Part shown: positions 9,755 through 17,375 of the stretch, one piece after another
How the letters are laid out: every line of letters starts with the position of its first letter
Numbering within the stretch: position 1 is the stretch's first letter
NCBI GenBank assembly: GCA_028344155.1
Contig: JAOMAI010000004.1
Location: forward strand, 1 to 54,209
Origin: Candidatus Nitrosopelagicus sp.
GTDB taxonomy: Archaea; Thermoproteota; Nitrososphaeria; Nitrososphaerales; Nitrosopumilaceae
Length of the DNA: 54,209 bases
Direction: 5' to 3'
Program-made: the position numbers and the translations under genes
The notes under the pieces: generated by a model
Told to the model about the DNA's origin: nothing
What the model saw: the letters and a program-made list of their open reading frames with translations, nothing else
Database searches by the model: none

Positions 9755-10312
9755 TTATTTGCTTCCCCATCTGGTAAACAAATCATGATCAATATCAAAT
9801 TGATCAAGACATTTACCAACAATATGGTCAATCATTGCATCAATCGATGTAGGATTTGTATAAAATTCAGTGACAGGAGGTAAAATTACAACCCCAAGTC
9901 TAGCTAGTTTTAACATATTTTCTAGATTAATGGCAGTTAGTGGTGTTTCTCTTGCAACTAGAATTAATTTTCTAGCTTCTTTCAAGGTTACACCAGCTGC
10001 ACGTGCGACTAGAGTTTCATCATAACCATTTGCAACACTTGAAAGTGTTTTCATGGTACAAGGAATTACAATCATTCCATCAGTTTTATGGGTTCCACTT
10101 GAGACATTTGCGGCCATGTTATTTTCATCAGTTACTTCAGTAGCAAGAGATTCAACATATGCGATGTTATGTTTTGTCTCCATTGGAACACATTTTTTTG
10201 CCCATTCAGACATTACGAGATTTGTTTCAATTCCTTTTTCTTTTAAAACCTCTAATAGACGGATACCGTATATGACACCAGTACTACCAGTAATTCCAAT
10301 GACAAGTTTCAT
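9755..10312 (-). CDS. ubiX: UbiX-family flavin prenyltransferase
   Basis: UbiX attaches a dimethylallyl group to FMN, producing the prenylated flavin cofactor used by UbiD-type decarboxylases. The 185-residue product shows the family features: N-terminal GITGSTGVIYGIRLLEVL nucleotide-binding loop, IVIPCTMKTLSSVANGYDETL around the FMN site, a VARETPLTAINLENML segment, and GVVILPPVTEFYTNP near the C-terminus. Length matches the family. No ubiD-like gene is visible in this window. It is followed 37 bases downstream by the SRPBCC gene on the same strand. Confidence 0.93.
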   Translation of the reverse strand: MKLVIGITGSTGVIYGIRLLEVLKEKGIETNLVMSEWAKKCVPMETKHNIAYVESLATEVTDENNMAANVSSGTHKTDGMIVIPCTMKTLSSVANGYDETLVARAAGVTLKEARKLILVARETPLTAINLENMLKLARLGVVILPPVTEFYTNPTSIDAMIDHIVGKCLDQFDIDHDLFTRWGSK

Positions 10313-10358
10313 GTACTTGTTGGATTAGATTTTACAAAATATAACTGAATATGAGAAT

Positions 10359-10478
10359 TTACGCTTGAGGTTCATCTAGTTGTTCAGATTCTTTTCTTTT
10401 ATTTAACCAGACTTTGACACCAGCTGCCACCATCCCACCAAAGAGAATCATTCCAACTAAAACCATTTCAACGCTCAT
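10359..10478 (-). CDS. Very small single-helix membrane protein (39 aa)
   Basis: A short open frame starting at an ATG encodes 39 residues: a hydrophobic helix (VEMVLVGMILFGGMVAAGV) followed by a basic stretch (KVWLNKRKE) and an acidic tail ending LDEPQA. The positive-inside pattern and its position in an otherwise empty gap between ubiX and purP support it as a real small membrane protein. It lies 46 bases upstream of the ubiX start on the same strand, so it could lead that transcript. Function unknown. Confidence 0.55.
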   Translation of the reverse strand: MSVEMVLVGMILFGGMVAAGVKVWLNKRKESEQLDEPQA

Positions 10479-10552
10479 GAAATAATTAAAAAATACAAGT
10501 AGAAAACTCTTCCAGAGGAAGCATTTAATTTTACAATATTATTCAGTGAATT

Positions 10553-11644
10553 ATGATTAAAAGATCCGAGATGCAAAAAATTGCATCAGAGTATACAGAT
10601 CCAAAAATCGGAGTTTTAGGAAGTCATTCAGCATTAGAAATAATGGACGGTGCAAAAGACGAAGACTTTGAAACAGTTGTTTATTGTCAAAAAGGAAGAG
10701 AGGTGCCTTATCAGAGATTTAATCGAATTGCAGATGAGATAAAAATTGTTAAAAAATTCAAGGACATGGCAAGTCCAGCAAATCAAAAAATCATGAGAGA
10801 GAATAATACAATTATTGTCCCACACCGTTCACTTACAGCATATCTTGGATATGATATATTAGAAAATAAATTAAAGGTTCCAATATTTGGAAATAGAAAA
10901 CTCTTCCAAGCCGAAGAAAGAGAAAATAAACGGAATCAATATTATTTGTTAAAAAAAGCAGGTGTCAAATATCCAAAAATTTTTGAGAATCCAAAGTCTA
11001 TCAATAAGCCAGCTATTGTCAAAGTTATGGAGAAAGATAGAAAATTAGAGAGAGCGTTTTTTACAGTTACATCGTATGCAGATTATAAAGAAAAATCTGA
11101 AGAAAAAATCAAGAAAGGGTTGATTGCTAGAAAGGATTTAGAAAAATCAAGTATCGAAGAATTAGCCATTGGGACATACCTGAACTTTAATTTCTTCCAC
11201 ACACCAATTTCTGATCAAGTTGACTTCATAGGCATAGAAAGAAGATTACAGACAAACATTCATGATTACAATGCACTTCCTGCAAAACAACAATTGGAAA
11301 TGGACATACCATTACAAAATATTGAGGTTGGACATACCCCTGCCAGTATTAGAGAATCATTGTTAGAGAAAGTCTTCAAAATGGGAGACAAATTTGTTAG
11401 AGCAGTCAAAAAAGAATATGCACCTGGAATTATTGGACCATTTTCACTTCAAAGTGTAATCACAAAAGATTTGGAGATGATTGTATACGACGTATCACTT
11501 AGAGTTCCAGGCAATCCAATTGTCGCAACAACTAGCCCATATACGAAATATCAGTATGGCACAACATTTGGAATTGGTCGACGTATAGCAATGGAAATTA
11601 AACGAGCTATAGAAGAAGATAAAATCAAAGAAATCGTTACGTAG
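10553..11644 (+). CDS. purP: Archaeal FAICAR synthetase PurP
   Basis: PurP is the archaeal ATP- and formate-dependent enzyme that converts AICAR to FAICAR in de novo purine synthesis, replacing the folate-dependent PurH step. The 363-residue product is an ATP-grasp-like protein with family segments LGSHSALEIMDGAKDEDF near the N-terminus, IVPHRSLTAYLGYD, KVPIFGNRKLFQAEERENKR, and the C-terminal YDVSLRVPGNP and KYQYG segments. Length fits the family. The gene overlaps the convergent DUF151 gene by eight bases at their 3' ends. Confidence 0.95.
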   Translation: MIKRSEMQKIASEYTDPKIGVLGSHSALEIMDGAKDEDFETVVYCQKGREVPYQRFNRIADEIKIVKKFKDMASPANQKIMRENNTIIVPHRSLTAYLGYDILENKLKVPIFGNRKLFQAEERENKRNQYYLLKKAGVKYPKIFENPKSINKPAIVKVMEKDRKLERAFFTVTSYADYKEKSEEKIKKGLIARKDLEKSSIEELAIGTYLNFNFFHTPISDQVDFIGIERRLQTNIHDYNALPAKQQLEMDIPLQNIEVGHTPASIRESLLEKVFKMGDKFVRAVKKEYAPGIIGPFSLQSVITKDLEMIVYDVSLRVPGNPIVATTSPYTKYQYGTTFGIGRRIAMEIKRAIEEDKIKEIVT

Positions 11645-12068
11645 TCTCTTCTATTGGACTTTTGAGCATATTAGTTCTTACTAGAATAGGAATTTGATAA
11701 TATACGGCTAGTGCAACAGCGTCAGATGCACGGTAATTTCGTAAAACAAGATCCTTTTTTCCTGTCAAGTAGAGATTTGCGCGTAAGGCATCACCGCTTT
11801 CATAAATTTTGACTTTAACTAATAATAGCTCATTTGCTTCACAAATGTCTTCAAGCATTTTGTAGATTGTTGGAACAGTATCATGATCACCGTCAAGAAA
11901 GCTTGCGATATGTCTAGATACCTCACCAGAAAATGCACGCATGTGAAACTCTCGTTTATCATCAGAGTGTAAAATTACCAAACCTTCATTTCCGTATGGA
12001 TCTACAAAACCTAAATTACTGATTGTGACTACTTCGTAATCCGGATCTTGAACTTCATTGATTTCCAT
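11637..12068 (-). CDS. DUF151 / bifunctional-nuclease-domain protein
   Basis: A single BFN/DUF151 domain of 143 residues. Recognisable segments are LHSDDKREFHMRAFSGEVSR, YKMLEDICEANELLLVKVKIYE, and the signature RASDAVALAVYYQIPILV at the C-terminus. Some family members, for example in plants, have been reported to have RNase and DNase activity; archaeal roles are unclear. The start ATG at 12068 has an AT-rich upstream gap shared with the divergent membrane-protein gene at 12129. The 3' end overlaps purP by eight bases. Confidence 0.86.
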   Translation of the reverse strand: MEINEVQDPDYEVVTISNLGFVDPYGNEGLVILHSDDKREFHMRAFSGEVSRHIASFLDGDHDTVPTIYKMLEDICEANELLLVKVKIYESGDALRANLYLTGKKDLVLRNYRASDAVALAVYYQIPILVRTNMLKSPIEETT

Positions 12069-12128
12069 TCTTAGAGTTTCTTGCAGAACATATGTTAAAA
12101 ATATAATGAACTAAGTAAAAGATCTCAC

Positions 12129-12941
12129 ATGAAAACAGAGACTACCAAAGGTGGTCAAAATGATAAAAAATTAATCATTTTAGGATTCATCTCGATTGGA
12201 ATTTTATTTTTGATCTATGTTAGATTTGAATATCAAGAAATTACACCAGATGCAGTTCAATCAATTCAAAGATTAGGAATAGCATTTTATGTACTATTTG
12301 CAATTTCGGTTGGAATGATTGGAGTAGGGCTTCGCAAATTTCAAAAAAGAGTTGCAGCAACAGGAAATACAACAGCATTATCCATGATTTGTAATAATAC
12401 ACTTGGAAGTAAAGCCAAAAAAACATTCATCGTTACATTCATCATTTACGGGGTGTTTTTTTCAATGACTTCAGGAATTTTGGTATATCAACCAGAAGTT
12501 ATATTTTCATATCATTATGGTGCAGATGTCCCTTCAGTACATGTAACACCATGTTGTGGACCTCCAGGATATATGCCAAAATTTGTTGCATATCTAACAG
12601 AACATGTCGGAATAAACATAGTTCCAATTAATCTACTATTGCAGATTATAGTATCATATCTTGTTGCCGTGAATACTGCATTAGCAGTTAATGCAATTTC
12701 AATTGCAAAAAAAACAGGAGGTCTAGGAAGTATAGGTGCAACGACAGGATTATTCATAGCATGTCCCACATGTGTTGGATCATTTTTATCATTATTTATC
12801 GGTGCAACAAGTGCAGTTACATTTACAATTGCAATTACAGAACTACAAACCCTATTCATTGTGATCACAGTGCCAATACTGATTTTGACACCATTTATGA
12901 TATCTAGAAGAATACTGAAATCTCAAAATAATACTAGTTAG
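12129..12941 (+). CDS. Polytopic membrane protein with cysteine motifs, unknown function
   Basis: A 270-residue protein with about six predicted transmembrane helices. An extramembrane loop after helix 3 carries HVTPCCGPPGYMPK, with vicinal cysteines and prolines. Helix 5 contains ACPTCVGS, a CxxC-type pair within or next to the membrane. These thiol pairs suggest redox chemistry or metal binding (for example copper or thiol-disulfide exchange), but I know of no characterised homologue. It is divergent from the DUF151 gene with about 60 bases between the starts. Confidence 0.8.
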   Translation: MKTETTKGGQNDKKLIILGFISIGILFLIYVRFEYQEITPDAVQSIQRLGIAFYVLFAISVGMIGVGLRKFQKRVAATGNTTALSMICNNTLGSKAKKTFIVTFIIYGVFFSMTSGILVYQPEVIFSYHYGADVPSVHVTPCCGPPGYMPKFVAYLTEHVGINIVPINLLLQIIVSYLVAVNTALAVNAISIAKKTGGLGSIGATTGLFIACPTCVGSFLSLFIGATSAVTFTIAITELQTLFIVITVPILILTPFMISRRILKSQNNTS

Positions 12942-13188
12942 ACTTTAAAGTGATTTGAGGATTATCAATATTTCCAATATCAAATCCATCACGTCGTAAA
13001 TACTTCAAAACTAATTTGTATACAAGTTCATCATGATTCACTTCATCAGATAATTGCTTCCAAGACATAGAATCATTATCAGTTATGGTTGGTTTTAATT
13101 TTATGTTAATATCTTCAGCGATTTTTTTACAATCTTCATATGAATTTCCATTCATGTATGATGTACCTCGGCTATCACAAGTTTTCAT
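12934..13188 (-). CDS. Small hypothetical protein
   Basis: An 84-residue soluble protein opening with MKTCDSRGTSYMNGNSYEDC, containing a helical middle and ending in an alternating pattern (DGFDIGNIDNPQITLK). I recognise no domain. Its 3' end overlaps the convergent membrane-protein gene by eight bases. The next gene downstream on this strand is far away, so it is probably monocistronic or the last gene of the PIN-like run starting at 13881. Confidence 0.6.
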   Translation of the reverse strand: MKTCDSRGTSYMNGNSYEDCKKIAEDINIKLKPTITDNDSMSWKQLSDEVNHDELVYKLVLKYLRRDGFDIGNIDNPQITLKSN

Positions 13189-13222
13189 ATGTACATTCCA
13201 AGAAGGTTGAATAATAATTTAG

Positions 13223-13495
13223 TTAGAAGTTTTTCAGTTTTTCAGTAACAATTTTAAAAATTTCATTATTATCTAGCAGTATACATGGTAAGCCATTTTC
13301 TTCACATGCTTGGCCACTTTCAGTATCTCGAGTAACCAAAATCATTCCATTTTCTTTTGCATAATTAATAACTGAATAATCAGTATGTAGCTTCTTACCC
13401 TCAACTCGAAGTTTTTTTACACTATACGCATCATATCCAAGCTGAATTAGACGATCATCCATGCCATCATCCATTTCATCAATTAAAATTTTCAT
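13223..13495 (-). CDS. PIN-like (DUF5615/Mut7-C type) protein
   Basis: The 90-residue product matches the compact PIN-like fold: MKILIDEMDD at the N-terminus supplies acidic residues, an LGYDAYSVKKL segment follows, and VTRDTESGQACEENG carries the later conserved RD pair. Proteins of this type are thought to be RNA-acting nucleases and are often partners in toxin-antitoxin-like pairs, though many are housekeeping. The gene overlaps the preceding 129-residue gene by four bases (ATGA type), so the two are translationally coupled. No obvious antitoxin is present. Confidence 0.72.
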   Translation of the reverse strand: MKILIDEMDDGMDDRLIQLGYDAYSVKKLRVEGKKLHTDYSVINYAKENGMILVTRDTESGQACEENGLPCILLDNNEIFKIVTEKLKNF

Positions 13496-13881
13496 TTCAA
13501 ATTAGCAGTGAGTTTTTTAATTTGGGAGATGATTTTAGTTTTATCAGTGATGGAAATTTCAGGCTCTACTGTAACAAACAGAGATTTTGTTTTTGCATAC
13601 ATAACTATTTGAGATATGTTCTCACGTTCAACATTTACAAATCGCACTTTACCTAGTGATTTATCAAACTCCTCTCTCATCTTTCTACGTACAGATACAT
13701 CCTGACAGAATTTTTCTTCATTTTTTGTTTTAAGTAATGACGGAACTTCATCTCGCATTTCGGTTTTTAATATTTTTCCATTTTTATGAATAATTGCAAC
13801 AAAACGAATCTTTTTGTGCAGTTTACCAATTTTTTTAATTAGAGTATCCAATTCATTTTTTTGAGCCATAAAGTTTGCCAA
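13492..13881 (-). CDS. Conserved archaeal protein, roadblock/DUF6659-like
   Basis: A 129-residue basic protein with an alpha-beta-beta pattern: an N-terminal helix, strands IRFVAIIHKNGKILK, a charged helix (VRRKMREEFDKSLG), strands VRFVNVERENISQIVMYAKTKSLFVTVEP, and a C-terminal helix. This order resembles profilin/roadblock-like sensor folds and small thaumarchaeal families such as DUF6659. The assignment is from pattern only. It overlaps the PIN-like gene downstream by four bases, implying a two-gene unit. Confidence 0.65.
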   Translation of the reverse strand: MANFMAQKNELDTLIKKIGKLHKKIRFVAIIHKNGKILKTEMRDEVPSLLKTKNEEKFCQDVSVRRKMREEFDKSLGKVRFVNVERENISQIVMYAKTKSLFVTVEPEISITDKTKIISQIKKLTANLK

Positions 13882-13934
13882 AAATGATCAAATATAATGG
13901 TAATTGAAAATAAAATAAATAGAAAAAAGGGATT

Positions 13935-14306
13935 TTAATAAAAGGCTGCGTTAGCTGTGCCGGTTATCTTTTCCACAGTTTTATGGTCTGCAATCTCTGC
14001 AATAGTGTTTACATTCATCATTCCAGTTACAACAAGTATATTCTTGTCCCATCTGTGAGTTGCTGCTTGAACGTGATACTTTTCAGTAATCTCGTATTTT
14101 GGCAAATCGACGTTTGTACCCTTTGGGAAGATTACCTCTAGATGCACATGTGGCATCATGTCGGGGAATTTTCTTTCCAAAGCCATTACATTGAGTAGTA
14201 GGTTTGAATCGGTCTTTGGAAATAACTTTGAGACGTCTTGCATGAAAGCATTATACATGCCTTCAAGTTTTTGACTTCTCTCGTTATCGTTACCAGAATC
14301 CTGCAA
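13935..14306 (-). CDS. Soluble partner of membrane protein, unknown function, TTG start
   Basis: A 123-residue protein without membrane segments, containing a His-bearing run (DMMPHVHLEVIFPKGTNVDL, then KYHVQAATHRWDK). The start is a TTG at 14306; an in-frame TGA lies just upstream and a GGAG sequence precedes the TTG at normal spacing inside the end of the upstream gene. The two genes overlap by 17 bases and should be translated together. Codon choice is richer in G/C-ending codons than in most neighbours, as in the symporter gene at the right edge, suggesting high expression. I do not recognise the family; it probably works with the 193-residue membrane protein. Confidence 0.75.
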   Translation of the reverse strand: MQDSGNDNERSQKLEGMYNAFMQDVSKLFPKTDSNLLLNVMALERKFPDMMPHVHLEVIFPKGTNVDLPKYEITEKYHVQAATHRWDKNILVVTGMMNVNTIAEIADHKTVEKITGTANAAFY

Positions 14307-14871
14307 TCCTTTTCACTCCTTTGTAGTCGTCATGCATTATGCAACCTCCAATGAATCCTGCGATTCCTCCGTATATTACATGGAGAATCAATGCATTGAT
14401 GTAAATTTTGTCGCTTTCATACAACAAAGTTGCTAATGCTTGTTGTTGTTCCAAGTCAAATTGAGATACGTCAGTAATTATCAATTCTACCTCCATCATT
14501 GGAGTCATTACGAACATGTGAATTGGCAAGAATGCTATTGTGAAAACAATTAGCCCAGTCCAAACACCAGTAATTATTGCTTTTGGGACGGTTACCAATC
14601 TGAAGAATCTCCAAATGTTTGAAGCCAAAAAGTACATAGCCCCAATCAATGCTGCAACGCCCATGTGAGCCATAAAGCCCATTGCAATTGCTAATCCTTC
14701 ATCTACGCCCATTGTAATACCGATAGTTTTGTAGAATGTTCCTGGTGGGATATCTAACATTTGATCGATTGCAAAGAATGATGAGAATAATGCAAAGCCG
14801 CCCATTAGGCCTGCTCCGATTCCGCCCTTCATCAATGCGATCTTACTTGGAAGTGATTGTGTAGTGCTCAT
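14290..14871 (-). CDS. Four-helix membrane protein, unknown function, biased codons
   Basis: A 193-residue protein with about four transmembrane helices (near residues 13-35, 65-85, 100-125 and 155-178). An N-terminal periplasmic-type loop has DIPPGTFYKTIGITMGVDEG. Methionine and histidine residues cluster near the membrane (MAHMG, PIHMFVMTPMMEVE, CIMHDD), which could bind copper; this is speculative. Codon use is unusually GC-ending for this genome, a sign of strong expression. Its promoter faces a cluster of CACTAG elements shared with the regulatory island to the right. It is not AmoA, AmoB or AmoC, but an auxiliary subunit of an abundant membrane complex is conceivable. Confidence 0.78.
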   Translation of the reverse strand: MSTTQSLPSKIALMKGGIGAGLMGGFALFSSFFAIDQMLDIPPGTFYKTIGITMGVDEGLAIAMGFMAHMGVAALIGAMYFLASNIWRFFRLVTVPKAIITGVWTGLIVFTIAFLPIHMFVMTPMMEVELIITDVSQFDLEQQQALATLLYESDKIYINALILHVIYGGIAGFIGGCIMHDDYKGVKRIAGFW

Positions 14872-14886
14872 TAAACAGTTTTTTTA

Positions 14887-15005
14887 ATTTATTGTATTTA
14901 TGGGTTATGCACTAGGGTATGTCTAGTGGTAAATTAACAAACTAGTTTTCTCTAGTGCCAATTATTAGGCACTAGACTCACCATAGGGCACTAGGCTTTA
15001 ATATC
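14887..15005. promoter_or_regulatory. Divergent promoter region with CACTAG operator cluster
   Basis: Between the divergent starts at 14871 and 15026 there are five copies of CACTAG or its complement: 14909-14915, 14923-14929, 14951-14959, 14968-14976 and 14988-14994. The middle two form a perfect inverted repeat with 9-base arms (TCTAGTGCC / GGCACTAGA) and an 8-base AT spacer. A TATA-like CATAAATA lies about 26 bases upstream of the minus-strand start. CTTTAATATC lies 22-31 bases upstream of the plus-strand start, directly next to the last CACTAG copy. This looks like a regulator-binding site placed at the TFB/TATA contact region. Confidence 0.6.
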
Positions 15006-15025
15006 ATTACATTTCTAAGTCCATT

Positions 15026-15214
15026 ATGACAGAAGAACAAGAATGGGCAAGTCTCCTGGCAGAAGTTTTTGATAAACTAACTGCAAAGCACGCAGCCATT
15101 TCATACAAATTCGATAAGTTAGAACTTAGCGGAATGGTAGACAGAAATGGTAAAAAAGTTTCAACTGGAACAGTTGTGCTAACAGGCGGATTGACTATTA
15201 CAACAAAAACCTAA
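15026..15214 (+). CDS. Small hypothetical protein (62 aa)
   Basis: A 62-residue soluble protein: an N-terminal helix (EEQEWASLLAEVFDKLTAKHA) followed by a short basic middle and a strand-rich Gly/Thr C-terminus (TVVLTGGLTITTKT). No family recognised. A TATA-like element about 26 bases upstream implies a leaderless transcript, and CACTAG elements adjoin it. It is followed after 16 bases by another small gene and then by the NAD(P)-binding membrane protein, probably as one operon. Confidence 0.65.
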   Translation: MTEEQEWASLLAEVFDKLTAKHAAISYKFDKLELSGMVDRNGKKVSTGTVVLTGGLTITTKT

Positions 15215-15230
15215 TCAGGATTGATACGAA

Positions 15231-15590
15231 ATGAAAAGCGACCTTCCTGCCAATTTTTTACTTTACCTCCGTAGCGGAGATTTATCCATCAGTGATAAAG
15301 ATGGCACAGCCATCGAATTTTCCTCAAAAGGGGATATAAGAAGAATAAACATCGCACATCTTCCTACAAAAATTCCTGGAAAAATGAGCCTTCTAAAACA
15401 ACTTACCGAGGCTAAGCATATTGGTAAAATCCTAAAAAAGGAGAATGTTACACTTGAGATATTACATAAAAATAAACTAGTCCTTAAAATGGGCAAAAAT
15501 GCTAAACCAAAAATATCATCTTTAGTTACATTGAGTAAAGACATAGAGATCGTGGATCTCAAAGAACTTCGTAAATTAGACAAAGAGTGA
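15231..15590 (+). CDS. Small hypothetical protein (119 aa)
   Basis: A 119-residue basic, soluble protein with no recognised domain. The N-terminal half has strands (FLLYLRSGDLSISDKDGTAI) and the second half helices plus strands ending EIVDLKELRKLDKE. It lies 16 bases after the 62-residue gene and 4 bases before the NAD(P)-binding membrane protein gene. This close packing suggests a single three-gene transcript. Confidence 0.65.
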   Translation: MKSDLPANFLLYLRSGDLSISDKDGTAIEFSSKGDIRRINIAHLPTKIPGKMSLLKQLTEAKHIGKILKKENVTLEILHKNKLVLKMGKNAKPKISSLVTLSKDIEIVDLKELRKLDKE

Positions 15591-15594
15591 TAAA

Positions 15595-17064
15595 ATGAGT
15601 CAACAGGCTAGTTCTAGAAATTTACAGAAAATGGAAGCATTAAAAGAAAATGCAGACACAAAAGATTATTCAATCTTAGTAACAGGTGCAACGGGTTTCA
15701 TCGGAAAAAAATTACTCGAGAGACTAGCCAAAACAGGTTACAAAGTTACTGCAATGTCTAGATCAAAATATCCAGACGCAGAAAATATCAGATTTGTTGC
15801 AGCCGATGCATTTGAAATGAATTCATTAAATAAAGCACTAAAGGGAATTGAAACCGCATTTTATCTCCTACATTCAATGGAGGGTTCAAAAAAAGAATGG
15901 GAGAAATTTGCAGATAGAGAAAAATTACAGGCTCAGAATTTTCTTAAAGCTGCAGAAGATGCAGGAGTAAAGAGGATAATCTATCTAGGAGGTCTAGTTA
16001 ACGAGAGTTTAGAATTATCAAAGCATATGAGAAGTAGACACGAAGTTGGTAAGATTTTAGCATCAGGAAATATTCCTGTGACAGAATTAAGAGCATCCGT
16101 AATAGTAGGAGCAGAAGGTGGCTCCTATGCAATGCTCAGATATCTAGTAGAAAGATTACCACTAATGGTATGTCCAAAATGGGTTAAATCGACAACACAG
16201 CCAATTGCGGTGGATAATGTTGTAGACTATTTAGTTGGAGTTATGAAAAATCCTGTCACTGCAGGAAAGACACTGGAGATTGGAGGACCTGATAAAATGA
16301 CATACGAACAGATGATGAGATTGTACTCTTCAATAATTAACAGAAATCTCAACATCATACAAATTCCATTTTTGACTCCAAGACTTTCATCATACTGGAT
16401 TGATTTAGTGACTCCGGTAAAAGCATCATTAGCAAGACCATTAGTAGACAGTTTGGTTCACGATTCTTACGTCAAAGACAACAGCATCGATGAATTAGTT
16501 CCAATAAATCTTAAACATATGACTGAAGCTATCAAAGAGGCCAGAGATGAGGCAGTTGCATTCAAGCCAATCGGAAAAACACCTGAAGAAAAAACATCAT
16601 ACAAAGTTAATCAGAAATTACTTTTGATTTCACTTTGCGCCATGGCAATCATTGGCTCCACATACTATTGGATGGATGATAGAACAGATGTTTGGGAAAT
16701 TTCATGGCTATTTGGTTCAGCTATATGGTATGTTGCAATTATTTTTGCAATTTTATTTGTAAGGCAAAAAGCACGATTAGGATATCTCATTGGAGGCCTA
16801 TTATCATGGGTAACTTTGGCGTTTTGGTTATTTGATAACTTTTACGTTGTATTCCAAATGTCAGTAATAGGCGCAGAACCAAGTATCGACGTCACATTAA
16901 GGAATTTCATAGGAGCTGCATTTGCAGGATTGGCAATATTTTCATCTCATAACGTATTTCACAAAGTTAGAGTTTACCAGGCAAGGGGTGAATCGGTCAA
17001 AGAATCTGCCGGAGCAGAAGTTCCAAGCGGGGCAAGACCAGTCTATAACACAGACTACACATAA
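15595..17064 (+). CDS. Atypical SDR (NAD(P)-binding) fused to membrane domain
   Basis: The N-terminal 300 residues of this 489-residue protein form an extended/atypical short-chain dehydrogenase domain: the Rossmann loop TGATGFIGKKLLERL near residue 30, a RSKYPDAENIRFVAAD segment, and LLHSMEG and RIIYLGGLVNE strands typical of NmrA/SDR-a5 proteins. The usual catalytic YxxxK is not evident, so it may be a sensor or an isomerase-like enzyme. The C-terminal 150 residues contain about four transmembrane helices. Proteins of this architecture occur in light-induced gene sets of bacteria, which fits the neighbours (cobalamin, DICT and MEDS proteins); that link is inference. Confidence 0.82.
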   Translation: MSQQASSRNLQKMEALKENADTKDYSILVTGATGFIGKKLLERLAKTGYKVTAMSRSKYPDAENIRFVAADAFEMNSLNKALKGIETAFYLLHSMEGSKKEWEKFADREKLQAQNFLKAAEDAGVKRIIYLGGLVNESLELSKHMRSRHEVGKILASGNIPVTELRASVIVGAEGGSYAMLRYLVERLPLMVCPKWVKSTTQPIAVDNVVDYLVGVMKNPVTAGKTLEIGGPDKMTYEQMMRLYSSIINRNLNIIQIPFLTPRLSSYWIDLVTPVKASLARPLVDSLVHDSYVKDNSIDELVPINLKHMTEAIKEARDEAVAFKPIGKTPEEKTSYKVNQKLLLISLCAMAIIGSTYYWMDDRTDVWEISWLFGSAIWYVAIIFAILFVRQKARLGYLIGGLLSWVTLAFWLFDNFYVVFQMSVIGAEPSIDVTLRNFIGAAFAGLAIFSSHNVFHKVRVYQARGESVKESAGAEVPSGARPVYNTDYT

Positions 17065-17112
17065 ATTAAAAATTAGTTGTTTTATCAAAAATAAAGAAAA
17101 TATGTATTAGAA

Positions 17113-17268
17113 TTAAGGAAATTTAAGATGTGGATTTTCTTCTAATGCACTTTGTAGAATTTTTTGGACTTGAAGGTGTTTTGAGAGACATTCTCTTGTT
17201 TCAAAATTAGAGTGATCAAATACGGATTTGTCACAAAAGACGCAATCGACTTCAGGGTCAGTTAACAT
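17113..17268 (-). CDS. Very small Cys/His protein (51 aa)
   Basis: An ATG-started frame of 51 residues in the otherwise empty gap between 17064 and 17376. It carries CVFCDK, a later cysteine (RECLSKH) and histidines, a spacing compatible with a small zinc-binding knuckle. The ATG follows AT-rich sequence with a possible TATA (TTATAA near 17290 on the minus strand). It is too short for functional assignment. It lies on the strand opposite to the genes around it. Confidence 0.5.
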   Translation of the reverse strand: MLTDPEVDCVFCDKSVFDHSNFETRECLSKHLQVQKILQSALEENPHLKFP

Positions 17269-17325
17269 ATTCAATTGACCGAATTTTCATTATAAAGGCT
17301 GATGAATTGTGATAAGTACTAAAAA

Positions 17326-17341
17326 ACTCACCATGGTGAGT
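17326..17341. promoter_or_regulatory. Perfect 16-base palindrome upstream of MEDS gene
   Basis: The sequence ACTCACCATGGTGAGT is fully self-complementary. It sits just upstream of a TATA-like TTTATTAG (17347-17354) that is about 26 bases from the ATG at 17376. The half-site ACTCACCAT also occurs at 14976-14984 in the promoter of the 62-residue gene. Position and symmetry fit a dimeric regulator-binding site. Confidence 0.6.
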
Positions 17342-17375
17342 GTTGGTTTATTAGATGTGAGAGGTATAAGTCGTC

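Noticed and set aside
13223-13881. Toxin-antitoxin pair
   Set aside because: The PIN-like protein is coupled to a 129-residue protein with no antitoxin DNA-binding domain, and the fold is also common in housekeeping proteins.
14290-14871. Possible amoA or amoC gene
   Set aside because: Helix pattern and residues do not match the archaeal AmoA or AmoC sequences I know; only a relation to auxiliary subunits is left open.
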